Shown here: in pieces, positions 5,878 through 6,415 of the stretch | Numbering within the stretch: the stretch's first letter is position 1 | How the letters are laid out: each line of letters begins with the position of its first letter | NCBI GenBank assembly: GCA_945982465.1 | Contig: CAMFSB010000097.1 | Coordinates: 1 to 6,415, forward strand | Length of the DNA: 6,415 nucleotides | Direction: 5' to 3' | Origin: an uncultured Faecalibacterium sp. | Lineage (GTDB): Bacteria; Bacillota; Clostridia; Oscillospirales; Ruminococcaceae | Program-made: the position numbers and the translations under genes | Notes under the pieces: model-generated | Told to the model about the DNA's origin: nothing | Seen by the model: only the letters and a program-made list of their open reading frames with translations | The model's database searches: none

Positions 5878-5889
5878 ATACAGCTGTAT
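5878..5889. repeat. 12-bp perfect palindrome ATACAGCTGTAT
   Basis: A perfect inverted repeat lies just beyond the nrd terminator and about 165 bp upstream of the next promoter. No -10/-35 elements lie over it. Its role is unknown; it could be a protein-binding site or chance. Confidence 0.4.
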
Positions 5890-6030
5890 ACGCATCGCAT
5901 GCGCGGGCAGCAGCCTTAACGGACCAGCCTGACAAAAGGACGCACGATCGTTCCATCCGGAAAGGCTCGAAGCTCTTTCTTTTGTTCTGAATGGCCATGA
6001 CGCAGCAGGCAAGCCGGAAGCTATGGAGGA

Positions 6031-6042
6031 GGAAAATTTTCC
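6031..6042. repeat. 12-bp perfect palindrome GGAAAATTTTCC upstream of the -35
   Basis: A perfect palindrome with an A4T4 core ends 11 bp before the TTGACA of the next promoter. That position suits an activator site or an AT-rich UP element that contacts RNA polymerase. Neither role can be shown from sequence alone. Confidence 0.4.
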
Positions 6043-6053
6043 GCAGAGAAATC

Positions 6054-6082
6054 TTGACATGTGGCCATTATTGATATATTAT
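6054..6082 (+). promoter_or_regulatory. Sigma-A promoter of the PerR-like gene
   Basis: TTGACA (6054-6059, 6/6) and TATTAT (6077-6082, 5/6) are separated by 17 nt. Transcription should start near 6089, giving a very short leader of about 29 nt that contains the AGAGGAG ribosome site (6107-6113). Confidence 0.85.
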
Positions 6083-6093
6083 ACTAATAAGAA
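6079..6093 (+). promoter_or_regulatory. PerR-box-like operator, probable autoregulation
   Basis: TTATACTAATAAGAA matches the known PerR box TTATAATNATTATAA at 11 of 14 specified positions. It covers the second half of the -10 and the start of transcription, the position of a repressor site. The gene downstream encodes a PerR-type protein, and PerR genes commonly repress themselves. Confidence 0.6.
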
Positions 6094-6117
6094 TTCTGTA
6101 TTAATAAGAGGAGTACC

Positions 6118-6415
6118 ATGGCGAGACGTAATACCATTCAGCGCTCCTTGGTTTTGGAGGCAGTGAATCACTTGCATTGCCACGCCACAGCAGATGAGGT
6201 GTACGAAGAAATCATTAAGGAACATCCCACGATCAGCAAGGCGACTGTATACCGGAATTTGAATCTGTTATCCGAAATGGACGAGATCCGCCGGCTTGAA
6301 ATTCCAGGAAGCGCCGACCGCTTCGACCATATCACTGGCAACCACTGCCATGTAAAAGGTAGCGTTTGCGGGCGTGTCTTTGATGTGGACATGGATTTTG
6401 TTACCGGCCTTGAGC
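6118..6415 (+). CDS. PerR/Fur-family metal-dependent repressor (3' part outside window)
   Basis: The first 99 residues of a cytoplasmic DNA-binding repressor are present; family members are usually about 140 residues. The winged helix spans about residues 1-62, with the recognition helix SKATVYRNLNLLSE (40-53). The regulatory metal site is complete by alignment to Bacillus PerR: His22 (HATADE), Asp70 (RFD), His76, His78 and Asp89. Asp at both acidic positions points to peroxide sensing (PerR) rather than iron sensing (Fur, usually Glu). Unusually, the structural-zinc motif reads HCHVKGSVCG: the first Cys of CxxC is Gly81 (GGT, one base from TGT), leaving Cys84. A nearby extra Cys77 lies between the two His. 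The start follows AGAGGAG with a short 4-nt gap. Codon use is less GC-rich (TTG, GTT, AAT, ATT) than in its neighbours. Confidence 0.9.
   Translation, partial: MARRNTIQRSLVLEAVNHLHCHATADEVYEEIIKEHPTISKATVYRNLNLLSEMDEIRRLEIPGSADRFDHITGNHCHVKGSVCGRVFDVDMDFVTGLE

Larger units (their letters stand above)
5782..6117. other. Intergenic region between nrdG and the PerR-like gene
   Basis: These 336 bases hold the operon terminator, two perfect 12-bp palindromes (5878-5889 and 6031-6042), and the promoter and operator of the PerR-like gene. I see no convincing coding region, RNA gene or mobile-element end between 5890 and 6030. From about 6030 the base composition becomes clearly AT-rich. Confidence 0.6.

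Noticed and set aside
6024..6167. A 47-codon open frame from ATG 6024
   Set aside because: It has no ribosome site, crosses the PerR-like promoter and overlaps that gene out of frame. It matches nothing recognisable.

Overview
The window looks like chromosome from a GC-rich anaerobic member of the Clostridia, possibly Oscillospiraceae (Faecalibacterium/Subdoligranulum-like). This placement is an inference from four things: high GC with strong AGGAGG-type ribosome sites, class III (oxygen-sensitive) ribonucleotide reductase genes, a PerR-type peroxide regulator, and a Clostridia-style Wzx-like flippase. No rRNA, tRNA, CRISPR array or transposon is visible.

Left part (1-2567, all minus strand): the 5' part of a gene for an exported or membrane-anchored Cys/Pro/Thr-rich repeat protein; a 499-residue MOP-superfamily polysaccharide flippase with a clear sigma-A promoter; and a YgjP/DUF45-type zinc metallopeptidase. 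The flippase and the repeat-protein gene are 57 nt apart. The ribosome site of the repeat-protein gene lies in the 3' arm of a perfect 8-bp hairpin.

Central part (2568-5864, plus strand): a class III ribonucleotide reductase operon, divergent from the metallopeptidase. The promoter (TTGACA-N18-CATAAT) is overlapped by a 16-bp palindrome matching the NrdR box. The leader then holds a terminator-like hairpin. nrdD encodes an ATP-cone and the catalytic barrel but ends WITHOUT the glycyl-radical segment. That segment follows as a separate 49-residue gene with its own ribosome site and carries the RITGYL radical motif. nrdG, the radical-SAM activase, begins on GTG 4 nt after the small gene's stop. 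A strong two-part hairpin terminator closes the operon. As given, nrdD is also frameshifted at a run of 12 C. One more C (or two fewer) would restore a protein of about 746 residues. The expected system is therefore a split reductase: catalytic subunit, radical-bearing small subunit and activase, repressed by NrdR.

Right part (5865-6415): an AT-richer intergenic region with two 12-bp palindromes, a consensus-like promoter overlapped by a PerR-box-like site, and the first 99 codons of a PerR/Fur-family regulator. This regulator keeps all five regulatory-metal ligands, but the first Cys of its structural-zinc CxxC motif is Gly. The gene is less GC-rich than the rest of the window.
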